Of a stretch of 64,000 nucleotides of DNA, positions 16,650 through 24,173 are shown piece by piece (the first letter of the stretch is position 1; each line of letters opens with the position of its first letter). The notes under the pieces are model-generated. The model made no database searches and was not told the DNA's origin. It saw only the letters and a program-made list of their open reading frames with translations. A program made the position numbers and the translations under genes. This DNA comes from Microbacterium indicum DSM 19969 (lineage in GTDB: Bacteria > Actinomycetota > Actinomycetes > Actinomycetales > Microbacteriaceae), in the NCBI RefSeq assembly GCF_000422385.1, contig NZ_AULR01000001.1:248001-312000 (forward strand). Reading direction: 5' to 3'.

Positions 16650-17939
16650 CGCGGGTTTGAATCCGCCGGCTTCGAGCAGGCTGCGTGCGATGTAGTGGGT
16701 GAGGTTGCGGAATCCGAGTGCGGAGCCGCGGAGGTGTTCGAGCCGGCCGTTGATCGCCTCGGTGGGTCCGTTGCTGGTGCCGGGTCGATCGAAGAACGCG
16801 AGGATGTCGGTGGCGCGCTGGCGCATGGTGCGGCCGAGCTTGCGGATCTCGACGAGCGCCGCGGGGACCCCGGTGGTGATCGCGTTGATCACGGCCTGCA
16901 TCATCTGCTTGGCCTTCTTCTTGTCGGGTTCCCGGTAGGCGGCGACGATGCGCTGGTAGATGCCCCAGGTCGCTTCGACCTCGACGTGCTCTTCGATCGC
17001 GAACACCGCGTCGAGGCGGGCGGTCTGTTTCTCGGTGAGCAGGTCCGCGCCGGTGTGCAGGGTGCGGCGTGCTTTGTAGAGCGGGTCACCGGCGCGGCCG
17101 CGGTGCCCGACCGTGTCCCGCTGCACCCGGCGTCGGCACTGGTCCAACGCGTCGCCGGCAAGGCGGACAACGTGGAAGGGATCCATGACCGGGACGGCGT
17201 CGGGGAGTTCTTCGGCGGCGGCGGTCTTGAAGCCTGCGAACCCGTCCATCGCGACCACGTCAACACCGTCGCGCCAGCTGCTCGGGCGTGCGGCGAGCCA
17301 GGTCTTCAACACCTGCTTCGAGCGGCCCTCGACCATGGCGAGCAGCCGGGAGGGCCCCGTCCCGGTGCGGATCGGGGTGAGGTCGATGATCACGGTCACG
17401 TACTTGTCGCCGAGGCGGGTGTGCCGCCAGACGTGCTCGTCGACACCGATCGTGGTGACCGCGTCGAACCGGGCGGGATCGTCGATCAGTCGACGCTTGC
17501 CCTCCGCGAGCACCGCAGTATTCGCGGCGCTCCAGGACACCCCCAGGCCCGCGGCGACACGGGTCACGGTGAGGTGGTCGATGACGATGCCCCGCAGCGC
17601 CCACTCCACGCCGAGGCGGGAGATCTTCGCTCGTGGCGCGGCGGCGCGGGTCATGTCCTGACGCCACGTCCGTCGGCAGTGCGCGCACCGGTACCGGCGC
17701 ACCCGGACCAGCAGCGTCGTCGGGCGATGCCCGAATGGTTCGTGCGCCAGGCGACGCGTCACCGTGTCTCGCGGCACACCCTCCGCCCCGCACTTGCGAC
17801 ACCACGGGTTTGTCTCGACCGGTCGGCACTCGATCACCGCCCGGTCCGGCTCGATCAGCTGGCCGACGGCGACGAGCCCGAGCTCGTCGAGCCGGCAGAA
17901 CGCCGTCAGGTCAGGGGTCGCGAAAGTAGGGTGGAGCAC
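16632..17939 (-). CDS. ISL3 family transposase
   Basis: A 435-residue full-length transposase, GTG start at 17939. The N-terminal half carries a zinc-finger-like region (CRKCGAEGVPRD and YRCAHCRRTW) and a helix-turn-helix (LTVTRVAAGLGVSWSAANTA). The DDE catalytic core has Asp in GVDEHVW, Asp in VVAMDGFAGF and Glu in GPTEAINGRLEH. It ends 6 bp inside the left IS border. No frameshift or stop interrupts it, so the element could still be active. Confidence 0.95.
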   Translation of the reverse strand: MLHPTFATPDLTAFCRLDELGLVAVGQLIEPDRAVIECRPVETNPWCRKCGAEGVPRDTVTRRLAHEPFGHRPTTLLVRVRRYRCAHCRRTWRQDMTRAAAPRAKISRLGVEWALRGIVIDHLTVTRVAAGLGVSWSAANTAVLAEGKRRLIDDPARFDAVTTIGVDEHVWRHTRLGDKYVTVIIDLTPIRTGTGPSRLLAMVEGRSKQVLKTWLAARPSSWRDGVDVVAMDGFAGFKTAAAEELPDAVPVMDPFHVVRLAGDALDQCRRRVQRDTVGHRGRAGDPLYKARRTLHTGADLLTEKQTARLDAVFAIEEHVEVEATWGIYQRIVAAYREPDKKKAKQMMQAVINAITTGVPAALVEIRKLGRTMRQRATDILAFFDRPGTSNGPTEAINGRLEHLRGSALGFRNLTHYIARSLLEAGGFKPALHPQS

Positions 17940-18027
17940 GTCGAGGTCTTTCGAGATGGCAAGCGTGAAGAACTTCCATCATCCGGGAGGCCTCGACCCC
18001 TACCCGGCCACCGACGCACTCAACCGA

Positions 18028-18051
18028 CTACACCCTCGTTCGCGAAGAGCC
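18028..18051. repeat. Right terminal inverted repeat of the ISL3 element
   Basis: CTACACCCTC...GAAGAGCC, complementary to the left end at 16626-16649. Confidence 0.9.
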
Positions 18052-18059
18052 CCATTAGT
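18052..18059. repeat. 8-bp target site duplication, right copy
   Basis: CCATTAGT, identical to 16618-16625. Confidence 0.9.
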
Positions 18060-18341
18060 TCCGCCATACTTGAAAGTTCCCCAGGTGAACAGCTCGTGGT
18101 CTTTATTTTTGAGGAGGTCACATTGAACCGTATCCCCGAGTTCGAAAGGGATGCTTCTGGTCGTGAAGCCAGACTGGCCAGCATATCCGAGAGACGTTGA
18201 GTCTTCCAAGCTGAATCCGACTCGAATCTCCTCCACCCCCGATTCTGAGTTTGCTTCAGCCGCCTGCGCGGTGCTCGTAAATCCGAAAACGACCAGTAAC
18301 GCTAAAGAAAAGGCGAGCACCGACCTCATTTTCGCAACCAT
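18052..18341 (-). pseudogene. N-terminal part of an IS-split secreted protein gene
   Basis: Translation from the ATG at 18341 (Shine-Dalgarno AGAAGGGA 7 nt upstream) gives MVAKMRSVLA, then a hydrophobic stretch ending FTSTAQA, a clear Sec signal peptide. About 70 mature residues follow before the IS. The frame then runs into IS sequence and stops near 18000. Together with 16224-16617 it forms one 227-residue secreted protein of unknown function. The low G+C of both halves fits recent acquisition with the island. Confidence 0.85.
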
Positions 18342-18599
18342 TAAAGCATCCCTTCTGATTCCCTTAACTGATTCCCTACACTATCGAGCCTCAACCTAAC
18401 AGGCCCGCTCGGAGCTGCGCTAGCCCCACTGCCTCTTGCGGAGGATGGTTGCCGTCGGCGCCGCAAGATACGAGCATGCCGAGAGTCTTGCGACGAGGCC
18501 GCGTCGTTCCCCCGAGGCGCCGCCGGCCGCGAGCGGCGGCCCGGAACAGGTAGCCGCGAACCTGGCCCGTTCTCGCGGAAACCACCCCCAAACCACGCC

Positions 18600-18605
18600 T
18601 ATACT
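18600..18605 (+). promoter_or_regulatory. Candidate -10 box (TATACT)
   Basis: A TANNNT box 8 nt upstream of the ATG at 18614. The 255 bp between this and the secreted-protein start at 18341 hold no gene I can support. Confidence 0.45.
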
Positions 18606-18613
18606 TCGCCCGC

Positions 18614-18952
18614 ATGACGACGAGCGAGATCGATAGCCAGACCCGTGCAGTGACCGAGATTTTCGGCGAGGCGCTCCTCGACCTCGAGCCGGAGAGCGAG
18701 GAGCCCGTGCGCGAGGCGTTCGATCGCGTCGCCGCGCTCCTCAACCGGGAGGACCGCGGCTGGCAGGCGATCTACGGCGGCGGCAGCGAGGTGGAGGGCG
18801 AGCAGTTCGGCCTCACCCTCGACCAGCTCAAAGACCGGGGCCGCAAGATCCGCGAGTCGATCGTCGGCGCCCCATGGATCAAGGCCAGCTTCAGCCGCCG
18901 GCAGCAGTACATCTGGCAGAACAGTCGCTCCGCTCCGACGTGGACGACCTGA
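18614..18952 (+). pseudogene. Truncated phage portal protein (N-terminal part)
   Basis: A 112-residue frame. Residues about 40-100 (ALLNREDRGWQAIYGGG, LTLDQLKDRGRKIRESIVGAPWI, SFSRRQQYIW) resemble the N-terminal region of actinophage portal proteins, where the pattern IRxLxVGxPWxKRGxxLRxxYIW is common. A portal is about 450-500 residues. Here the reading turns abruptly into NSRSAPTWTT and stops, while a different coding frame begins at the same place. An internal deletion has therefore removed most of the gene. The similarity is by motif memory, not alignment. Confidence 0.5.
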
Positions 18953-19086
18953 CCAAGGCGCTCGCCACGCTCGCGAAGGCTCAGGCCGCGACCGCGGTTC
19001 AGGTGGCCTGGATCAAGGATCGCGTGGGCGGCACGACGAAGGACGGCGCGTCACTCACGTCCGAGATCAGAGCGCTGCGCAGCTAA
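18922..19086 (+). pseudogene. C-terminal coiled-coil remnant fused to the portal fragment
   Basis: In a frame different from the portal fragment, SLRSDVDDLTKALATLAKAQ and QVAWIKDRVGG lead to a stop at 19086. The heptad spacing of Leu, Ala and Val suggests a coiled coil, as in the C-termini of small phage structural or membrane proteins. It has no start codon or promoter of its own and is probably the far side of a deletion whose near side is the portal fragment. Confidence 0.4.
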
Positions 19087-19113
19087 CCCCCGCAGCGCCA
19101 CCACGGCCCCGTC

Positions 19114-19330
19114 CTACTCGTCGGTAGGGCGGGGCTTCGAGCTCTCCCGCCGGCGCTCGGCAAGGCGCTCCTCTTCCTCCTCGCGCATCTGGTCGTGGGC
19201 GAGGGGGGTGCCCGTCTTCACGGCGGTTCGGATGATGAGGTACTGGATGAAGAGGGAGACGATTGCGACTGCGAGGAGGAGGAGAAGGAAGGTGGGCCGC
19301 AGGCGTCTGCGAACATGTCGAAATACTATT
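19114..19330 (-). pseudogene. Possible remnant of a single-span membrane protein
   Basis: A minus-strand frame encodes a strong hydrophobic helix (TFLLLLLAVAIVSLFIQYLI) followed by a highly charged tail (REEEEERLAERRRESS) and a stop at 19114. That composition looks like real coding. No ATG or GTG lies close before the helix. The only in-frame ATG (19437) would make it overlap the toxin remnant on the other strand. It may be a truncated phage membrane gene, or use an unusual start. Confidence 0.35.
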
Positions 19331-19534
19331 CCGTCGGCACGTCGCGACCGACGCGCAAGAGCGAGTACACGATCCTCTTCGCCTCGTCTGGGGCACAGAA
19401 GGGCTGGCGTGACCTCGTCAGCACGATCCACAGCCAAGGACGGCGCGCGGATCTGGTTCTACGTCGAAGACCGCACCGTGCACCTCGTCGAAGTCCACAC
19501 GCACCACCCGCACCACCCGCACCAGACGAAGTAG
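19315..19534 (+). pseudogene. RelE/ParE-type toxin with an internal deletion
   Basis: From the ATG at 19315 the first frame reads MSKYYSVGTSRPTRKSEYTI, then LFASSGAQKGWRDLVSTIH. After about 19430 a different frame reads AKDGARIWFYVEDRTVHLVE, ending HTHHPHHPHQTK and a stop. Both halves fit one actinobacterial RelE-like toxin family in which a GWRDL segment near residue 35 is followed, about 60 residues later, by RIWFYVxxxxVxLxxVHxxHPxxTK. The central part is missing and the frame is shifted, so the toxin should be inactive. No antitoxin gene is visible next to it. Confidence 0.55.
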
Positions 19535-19541
19535 CCCCGCG

Positions 19542-19865
19542 TCACCCGATCGGGGTTACCGCTCCGCGCCACAGCCAGCACCTCAGCGTCTCCCCGTCCG
19601 ACTCGAGCTCGACGCCGACGGCATCGTCGGTCCAGCGGCGCACCTTCACGGTCGCTCGAACGTCCGTGTCGCCGAAGCGGAGCCATGCGCGCGCCTGGAT
19701 GACCAGTCGCTCCGGCGCGATCGTGACGGGGACCGCGTGGAGGCGCAGCTGGTCACTCGTGAGCGACTGGAGCGGGCCTTACTGCCGGGCGGTGCGGACC
19801 TCGCGCTCCTCCGTGAGGCGCTCACCGTGGTTCGGGTAGCGTCGGTTTCCCCCCCCATGCAGCAA
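19542..19865 (-). pseudogene. ORF beside a LexA box, broken by an in-frame stop
   Basis: On the minus strand a frame from TTG (19865) reads LHGGGNRRYPNHGERLTEE and so on for 28 codons, meets TAA at 19779-19781, and continues in the same frame for 78 residues with clearly protein-like sequence (LHAVPVTIAPERLVIQARAW, LRFGDTDVRATVKVRRWTDD, ETLRCWLWRGAV) to a TGA at 19542. The only ATG near the start is followed by a G tract (eight G including the ATG's own) that puts it one base out of frame. The gene thus has two defects, a frameshift in the G run and a nonsense codon. The family is not recognised. Confidence 0.5.
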
Positions 19866-19867
19866 TA

Positions 19868-19885
19868 CTAGAACATTTGTTCTAG
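19868..19885. promoter_or_regulatory. LexA (SOS) box
   Basis: CTAGAACATTTGTTCTAG is an 18-bp perfect palindrome containing GAAC-N4-GTTC, the core of the Gram-positive LexA/DinR box. It sits directly upstream of the broken minus-strand ORF ending at 19542 and would place that gene under DNA-damage control. Confidence 0.65.
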
Positions 19886-19999
19886 ACTTCCGTCGAGGCT
19901 GGGGCACCCTCGCACCATCGTGGTCACGATCCCTGGCGCACGCTCATGCCCAACCACATCCATGCGCAAGCCGGTGATCTCACAGCGGGCGCACCCCGC

Positions 20000-20500
20000 T
20001 CAGCGTGACGGTATTCGCCACGCGCTCAACAGGCGGTCGCGCCATCCGGGCTTTTCTTCCGGGAGTCGCAGGACCTCCGCATATGCAGCGACGAGCCTGT
20101 CCAGCGCTACCGATCGCTCCTCGGAGCCGCGAGGAGCACGGGTAACCGCAGTGGCGAGATCAACTACACCTCGCGGGCCAAGCACCGCGATCCGACTGCT
20201 CGCGTCGATGAGGCGATCGCTCAGCGCGAGCAGCCGCTTACGCGAGCCACTGAGCTCTTCATCCAAGAGTTCGTTATCACGCCGCGACAGGCCCGGCTCC
20301 TCGCTCCTCGACTGCGCATCGAGCAAGTCGCCGGCGGCTACGTCGAGCCCCGCGACGACAGTCTGGAGCAGAATGAGGGCGTCCGCCCGACGGTCCCGTA
20401 GCCAGGCTGCGTGTTCTCGGCGACTTTGGGTCGCCGCACCGAACCACCCGCCCAGCACGGCGATGGCTGCACCGATCGCTGCGCCGATGATTCCTTCCAT
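20000..20500 (-). CDS. Membrane-anchored helical protein of unknown function
   Basis: A 166-residue protein. Residues about 3-25 (GIIGAAIGAAIAVLGGWFGA) form a Gly/Ala-rich membrane helix. The rest is charged and helical (HAAWLRDRRADALILLQTV, RSEEPGLSRRDNELLDEEL). The layout, one N-terminal anchor and a soluble coiled region starting REHAAWLRDRR, is common among small orphan proteins of actinobacterial prophages and islands. No catalytic motif is seen. It has its own ATG and no overlap with neighbours. Confidence 0.65.
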   Translation of the reverse strand: MEGIIGAAIGAAIAVLGGWFGAATQSRREHAAWLRDRRADALILLQTVVAGLDVAAGDLLDAQSRSEEPGLSRRDNELLDEELSGSRKRLLALSDRLIDASSRIAVLGPRGVVDLATAVTRAPRGSEERSVALDRLVAAYAEVLRLPEEKPGWRDRLLSAWRIPSR

Positions 20501-20579
20501 GAGGCGATGCTATGCGAGACGGACGGGCGCGGGATGCCGCCCCCTCCCGAGCCACCGCCCGCTCCGTCCGCGTCTGCTC

Positions 20580-20738
20580 TCAACTGCGGCGGCTGGCTTG
20601 TTGGATTTCGCTCTCGCTAGCACCGGATCTGCGGGCGTCCTGGCTCGCCACCTCGACCGCATGCTCGTGGGCGGCAACCTCGCGGCGGAGGTCGGTGAGG
20701 TCGCGGTGCGCTCGGCGCACGTCGTCAAGGGTGGTCAT
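20580..20738 (-). CDS. Small coiled-coil protein, 52 residues
   Basis: From the ATG at 20738 the frame reads MTTLDDVRRAHRDLTDLRRE and continues with alternating charged and Ala residues to EIQQASRRS. It is short but helix-rich with heptad spacing and divergent from the connector-like gene at 20791. A longer reading to 20873 would overlap that gene and is not preferred. The function is unknown; small phage accessory proteins look like this. Confidence 0.5.
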   Translation of the reverse strand: MTTLDDVRRAHRDLTDLRREVAAHEHAVEVASQDARRSGASESEIQQASRRS

Positions 20739-20776
20739 GAGGCCGAGCATAGGGGCGGCCGGCGGCCGTCCGACCC

Positions 20777-20782
20777 TAGACT
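20777..20782 (+). promoter_or_regulatory. Candidate -10 box (TAGACT)
   Basis: A TANNNT box 8 nt before the ATG at 20791. Confidence 0.4.
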
Positions 20783-20790
20783 CCGCGCAC

Positions 20791-21192
20791 ATGTCTAACG
20801 GACTTCCTAACACTGACCTGCCCATCGACATCACGACCGACCTCGGCCGCCTGCGCGTGCTGCTGGGCGACATCGAGATGGACGGCGAGACCTATGCCGT
20901 CTTCCGCGACTACGAGCTCCAGGCGATCCTCACGGAGGGCGCCTCCGTCCTCCGTGCCGCGTCGATCGCCGTGCGCCGTCTCGCGCTCGAGTATTCGACC
21001 GCCGGCCAGTCCATCGCGGTCGACGATGTGCGGCTCGACGTGACCGGCCGCGGGCCGAACCTTCTCGCCGTCGCAAAGTCGTTCTCGGACGAAGCCGACG
21101 CGGACGACGAGCGGCGTGGAGCGGGCGCGTTCGCCGACGTGTTCGAGGTCGCCTCAACGGGCCGTTTCGAGCCCTCATGGGGAGCCTTCTAA
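20791..21192 (+). CDS. Phage head-tail connector-like protein
   Basis: A 133-residue protein. The N-terminal part, ITTDLGRLRVLLGDIEMDGE followed by YAVFRDYELQAILTEGASVLRAASIAVRRLA, matches the pattern of gp6-like head-tail connector (adaptor) proteins, which typically begin DLGRVRLLIPD and have DEEIxAFL followed by AAALALExIA. It is full length for that family and has no visible defect. It survives although capsid and tail genes are gone, and its expression is not assured. The call is by pattern, not alignment. Confidence 0.55.
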   Translation: MSNGLPNTDLPIDITTDLGRLRVLLGDIEMDGETYAVFRDYELQAILTEGASVLRAASIAVRRLALEYSTAGQSIAVDDVRLDVTGRGPNLLAVAKSFSDEADADDERRGAGAFADVFEVASTGRFEPSWGAF

Positions 21193-21246
21193 GAGCCGGT
21201 ATATCCCGGCTCTGCTACACGTTTGCCCCACGCGGCCCTCAGAGCA

Positions 21247-21290
21247 GAAAAAGGCCCAGTCAGAAAATCACTTCTGACCGGGCCTTTTTT
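21247..21290. terminator. Bidirectional terminator between the island and tRNA-Thr
   Basis: Arms AGGCCCAGTCAGAA and TTCTGACCGGGCCT (one mismatch) with a 6-base loop, flanked by A5 on the left and T6 on the right, so it has a U-tract on both strands. It ends the connector-like gene and serves as the current tRNA-Thr terminator. Confidence 0.85.
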
Positions 21291-21334
21291 CGAGCCACCT
21301 GTCGGAATCGAACCGACGACCTATTCATTACGAG
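21290..21334. repeat. attR: 45-bp repeat inside tRNA-Thr
   Basis: Identical to 15098-15142. It covers the tRNA from the anticodon loop to the 3' end; the other half of the intact tRNA (21335-21365) is chromosomal. Confidence 0.9.
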
Positions 21335-21365
21335 TGAATCGCTCTGCCGACTGAGCTAAGGTGGC
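21293..21365 (-). tRNA. tRNA-Thr (anticodon CGT)
   Basis: On the minus strand, acceptor GCCACCT pairs with AGGTGGC. The D-arm is GCTCAGTCGGCAGAGC, the anticodon stem ATTCA/TGAAT holds the loop CTCGTAA (anticodon CGT, threonine), and the T-arm is GTCGG-TTCGATT-CCGAC. CCA is not encoded. It is 73 nt, intact, and the integration target of the island. Confidence 0.95.
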
Positions 21366-21446
21366 GTTCCATGCCGCATGCGGCACGAGAAGCCATGTTA
21401 CACGAGCGGCGTGGTGCTCGCGAACCGGCGACGCATCCCGGGCGCG

Positions 21447-23018
21447 TCAGGCCGAGCACTCCAGCCCGTCGGCCGGGACGGTCCCCGCGGTGAAGTACGT
21501 CTCGACCGCGTCGTCGATGCAGGCACTGCCGGATCCGTATGCCGTGTGGCCCTCGCCGTCGTACGTGACCATGACGCCCGAGGCGAGGTTGTCGGCCATC
21601 GACTCGGCCCACTGGATCGGCGTCGCCGGGTCGCCCGTCGTGCCGATGACGACGATCGGCGCGGCGCCGTCGGCCGTGATCGCGTGGCGGTCGCCCGTCG
21701 GCGGGTACGGCCACTCGGCGCAGACGTCGGTGCCGTACATGTACGGGCCGAGGACGGGCGCCTCCTCGTCGAGCAGCTGCTGATCGGCCTCGGCGGTGTC
21801 GCCCTCCTCGACCGGATAGTCCATGCAGTTGTAGGCGTTGAACGCGTCGGTCGTGTTCGACGTGTACCCGCCGTTCTCGCGCCCGTTGTAGAAGTCGGCG
21901 AGGAACATCGCCGCCGCGGGGTCGCCCTGCAGCGCGCCCGCGAACGCCTGCGTCAGGTACGGCCAGTTCTCCTCGCTGTAGAGCGCCGCGAGGATCGCCG
22001 TCGACATCGCGTCGGCGCCGAGCTCGCGGCCGTCGCTCGTCGCCAGGGGGCTCGCATCGAGCGACGCGAGGAGGGTGCTCACGGAGTCGAGCGCCTGGTC
22101 GGTCGTGCCGCGGAACGGGCAGTCGGTCGATCCGAGGCAGTTCTCGAGGTAGGTGCCGAGCGACTTCTCGAACGCGATGATCTGCGTGCGGCCGACCTCG
22201 CTCGCGGGGATCGACGGGTCGAGCGCGCCGTCGAGCACGAAGCGGCCCACCTCGTCGGGGAACAGCTCGGCGTACGTCGCGCCGAGGTAGGTGCCGTACG
22301 AGAAGCCGAGGTAGTTCAGCTTCTCGTCGCCGAGCACGGCGCGGATGAGGTCCATGTCGCGCGCCGCTTGGTCGGTCGTGATGTGCTCGAGCAGGTCGCC
22401 CGAGTTCGCTTCGCACGCCTCGGCGTAGGCCGTGTCGGCCTCGGTGCTCTGCTCGTCCCACGCGTCGGATCCGCGCTCGGCGTCGGGGATGTCGTACAGG
22501 TACGCGTCGATGTCGGAGGTCGAGGTGTAGCAGGTCACGGGAGTCGACCGTCCGACGCCGCGCGGGTCGAAGCCCACGACGTCGTACGCGTCGAAGAGGG
22601 CCTCGCCGATGCCGCCGTAGGCGATCGACTGGTCGAGGAAGTCGACGCCGGACGAGCCGGGGCCGCCGGGGTTGATGAGGAGGGATCCCTGCGGGTCGGC
22701 CGGGCGATCGGACGGGCGCGCGATCGCGAGCGAGATGTCGCCCGCCGCGGGGTCGGACCAGTCGAGCGGGGCCGTGACGTCGGCGCACTCGACGTCGCTC
22801 GTGACGCCCTCGCAGTCGCCCCACTCGAGGGTCTGGCCGTAGTAGTCGAGCAGGTCGAGGTCGACGCCGTCGGTCACGGGCGCCCGGCTCTCGGTCGTGC
22901 CCCCGGTGGACGGCTGCTCTCCCCCGTTCAGCTGGGCCGCGAGCGAGTTGGTGCAGGCCGTGAGGGCGAGGACGAGGGCCGCGCCCGCGGCGACGGCGGC
23001 GGTGATGCGACGGATCAT
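21447..23018 (-). CDS. Secreted tripeptidyl-aminopeptidase-like lipoprotein (S33 alpha/beta hydrolase)
   Basis: A 523-residue exported protein. The signal peptide ends in the lipobox LTAC (Cys near residue 22). The catalytic Ser is in GFSYGTYLGATYAELFPDEV, the oxyanion region is INPGGPGSSGVDFLD, the Asp is in GTTGDPATPI and the His in YDGEGHTAYG. This is the Streptomyces Tap/SlpD/SlpE type of serine peptidase that trims short peptides from N-termini outside the cell. It overlaps holB by 4 bases and is the last gene of the topA-tmk-holB run. Confidence 0.92.
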   Translation of the reverse strand: MIRRITAAVAAGAALVLALTACTNSLAAQLNGGEQPSTGGTTESRAPVTDGVDLDLLDYYGQTLEWGDCEGVTSDVECADVTAPLDWSDPAAGDISLAIARPSDRPADPQGSLLINPGGPGSSGVDFLDQSIAYGGIGEALFDAYDVVGFDPRGVGRSTPVTCYTSTSDIDAYLYDIPDAERGSDAWDEQSTEADTAYAEACEANSGDLLEHITTDQAARDMDLIRAVLGDEKLNYLGFSYGTYLGATYAELFPDEVGRFVLDGALDPSIPASEVGRTQIIAFEKSLGTYLENCLGSTDCPFRGTTDQALDSVSTLLASLDASPLATSDGRELGADAMSTAILAALYSEENWPYLTQAFAGALQGDPAAAMFLADFYNGRENGGYTSNTTDAFNAYNCMDYPVEEGDTAEADQQLLDEEAPVLGPYMYGTDVCAEWPYPPTGDRHAITADGAAPIVVIGTTGDPATPIQWAESMADNLASGVMVTYDGEGHTAYGSGSACIDDAVETYFTAGTVPADGLECSA

Positions 23019-24172
23019 GGGACCATTCCGCTGAAGATCGTGATGAGCAGGCTCTCGAGCGCCAGGACGGGCTGCACGTTGCGCTCGAGCGCGCCGCGCG
23101 TGTGCGCGACCTGGTCGAGGACACGGAGGGTGCGCTCGGGCGACCAGGCCTGCGCGAGCGCGTCGAGGTCGCCGCGCATCTCGGAGTTGATGAGGCCCTC
23201 GTCGCGGCCGAGCTGCAGCAGAAGGACGTCGCGGTAGAGCGACTGCAGGTCGGTGAGCACGCGGTCGAGGCCGTCGCGCACGGCGCGCTTCGCGCGCTTC
23301 TCCTGCTCCTCCTTGAGGGCGCTGAGCTGCGATCGGACGGCCGGCGGGACCTTGGCGCCGTCGGCGTACCCCACGGTGCGCAGGAGCGACGCGCGCTCGG
23401 CCTCGTCGCGCTCGGCCGTGAGCGCCTTGCCGTCGTCCGTCGCGTGGGCGACGATGCGGCCGGCGACGTCGACGGCGTCGCCGATGCCGCGGACCCGCAC
23501 GACGTCGCCGAGGGTCGCGGCTCGGCGCTCGCGCGAAGCCGCGTCGGTCGCGAGGCGCTGTGCCATGCCGATGTGCCGCTGCGCGTGGCGCGCCGACTGC
23601 TCGGCGACGGCGGGGTCGACGCCCGTGCGCTCGACGAGGAGGCGGGCGACGTCGTCGACCTCGAGCTCGCGCAGGCGGAGCGAGCGGACCCGGGAGCGGA
23701 TCGTCGGCAGCAGGTCGGCCTCGCTCGGCGCGCAGAGCACCCAGATCGTGCGCTCGGGCGGCTCCTCGAGCGCCTTCAGCAGGACGTTGGAGGTGCGCTC
23801 GGTCATGCGGTCGGCGTCCTCGACGACGATGACGCGGTGGCGGCCGAGCGACGGCGCGTAGTACGACCGCTCGACGATCTCGCGGGCCTGCTTGATCGTG
23901 ATGATGACGCCCTCGGTGCGCAGGCGCGTGAGGTCGGGGTGCGTGCCCGCGATCACCTGGCGCATCGTCGCCTCGTCGCCCAGGGGCTCGGCGATGAGGG
24001 CGGCCGCGAAGGCGAGCGCGATCGTGGACCGGCCCGATCCGGGAGGGCCCGTGATGAGCCAGCCGTGCGCGAGCTGCGCCTCGTCGGCGGCGGCCGCGGA
24101 GAGCACGTCGACGGCGTCGGCCTGGCCGAGGACGTCGCCCCAGGGCGCATCGGTCGTCGTCATGGGATCCAC
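23015..24172 (-). CDS. holB: DNA polymerase III delta' subunit
   Basis: A 385-residue clamp-loader subunit. Residues 42-49 are GPPGSGRS, a Walker A in which Lys is replaced by Arg, as expected for the non-hydrolysing delta' subunit. VIVVEDADRMTERTSNVLLKALEEPPE and VWVLCAPSEADLLPTIRSRVR-like segments are also characteristic. The GTG at 24172 is preferred because a GGAGG lies 11 nt upstream; the ATG at 24163 is an alternative. It follows tmk by one base and overlaps the downstream peptidase gene, as in many actinobacteria. Confidence 0.93.
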   Translation of the reverse strand: MDPMTTTDAPWGDVLGQADAVDVLSAAAADEAQLAHGWLITGPPGSGRSTIALAFAAALIAEPLGDEATMRQVIAGTHPDLTRLRTEGVIITIKQAREIVERSYYAPSLGRHRVIVVEDADRMTERTSNVLLKALEEPPERTIWVLCAPSEADLLPTIRSRVRSLRLRELEVDDVARLLVERTGVDPAVAEQSARHAQRHIGMAQRLATDAASRERRAATLGDVVRVRGIGDAVDVAGRIVAHATDDGKALTAERDEAERASLLRTVGYADGAKVPPAVRSQLSALKEEQEKRAKRAVRDGLDRVLTDLQSLYRDVLLLQLGRDEGLINSEMRGDLDALAQAWSPERTLRVLDQVAHTRGALERNVQPVLALESLLITIFSGMVP

Positions 24173-24173
24173 G

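Larger units (their letters stand above)
16626..18051. mobile_element. Complete ISL3-family insertion sequence, 1426 bp
   Basis: A single transposase gene lies between 24-bp imperfect inverted repeats, flanked by 8-bp direct repeats (CCATTAGT). Size, terminal repeats and target duplication all agree with the ISL3 family. The element is structurally intact, and its high G+C contrasts with the low-G+C gene it interrupts, so insertion was probably recent. Confidence 0.93.
15098..21334. mobile_element. Decayed prophage or integrative element inserted in tRNA-Thr(CGT)
   Basis: The island lies between two identical 45-bp tRNA segments, with an integrase remnant next to attL and the intact tRNA rebuilt at attR. 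Its contents are phage-like or orphan: a truncated portal gene, a head-tail connector-like gene, a small coiled-coil protein, a broken RelE-type toxin, a LexA box, and a secreted-protein gene cut by an IS. Parts are clearly less G+C-rich than the core, for example 15900-16620 and 18050-18400. The hexamer GGATCC, very common in the core, was seen only once here, inside the IS. No intact integrase, excisionase, terminase or capsid gene is present, so the element is probably immobile. Confidence 0.85.

Noticed and set aside
16695-18200. Plus-strand open frame of 501 codons across the IS
   Set aside because: It is antisense to the intact transposase and crosses the IS border into unrelated DNA.
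18391-18744. Minus-strand 117-codon frame over the gap and the portal fragment
   Set aside because: Ser/Arg-rich shadow with no start signal; only its last 28 codons look even slightly protein-like.
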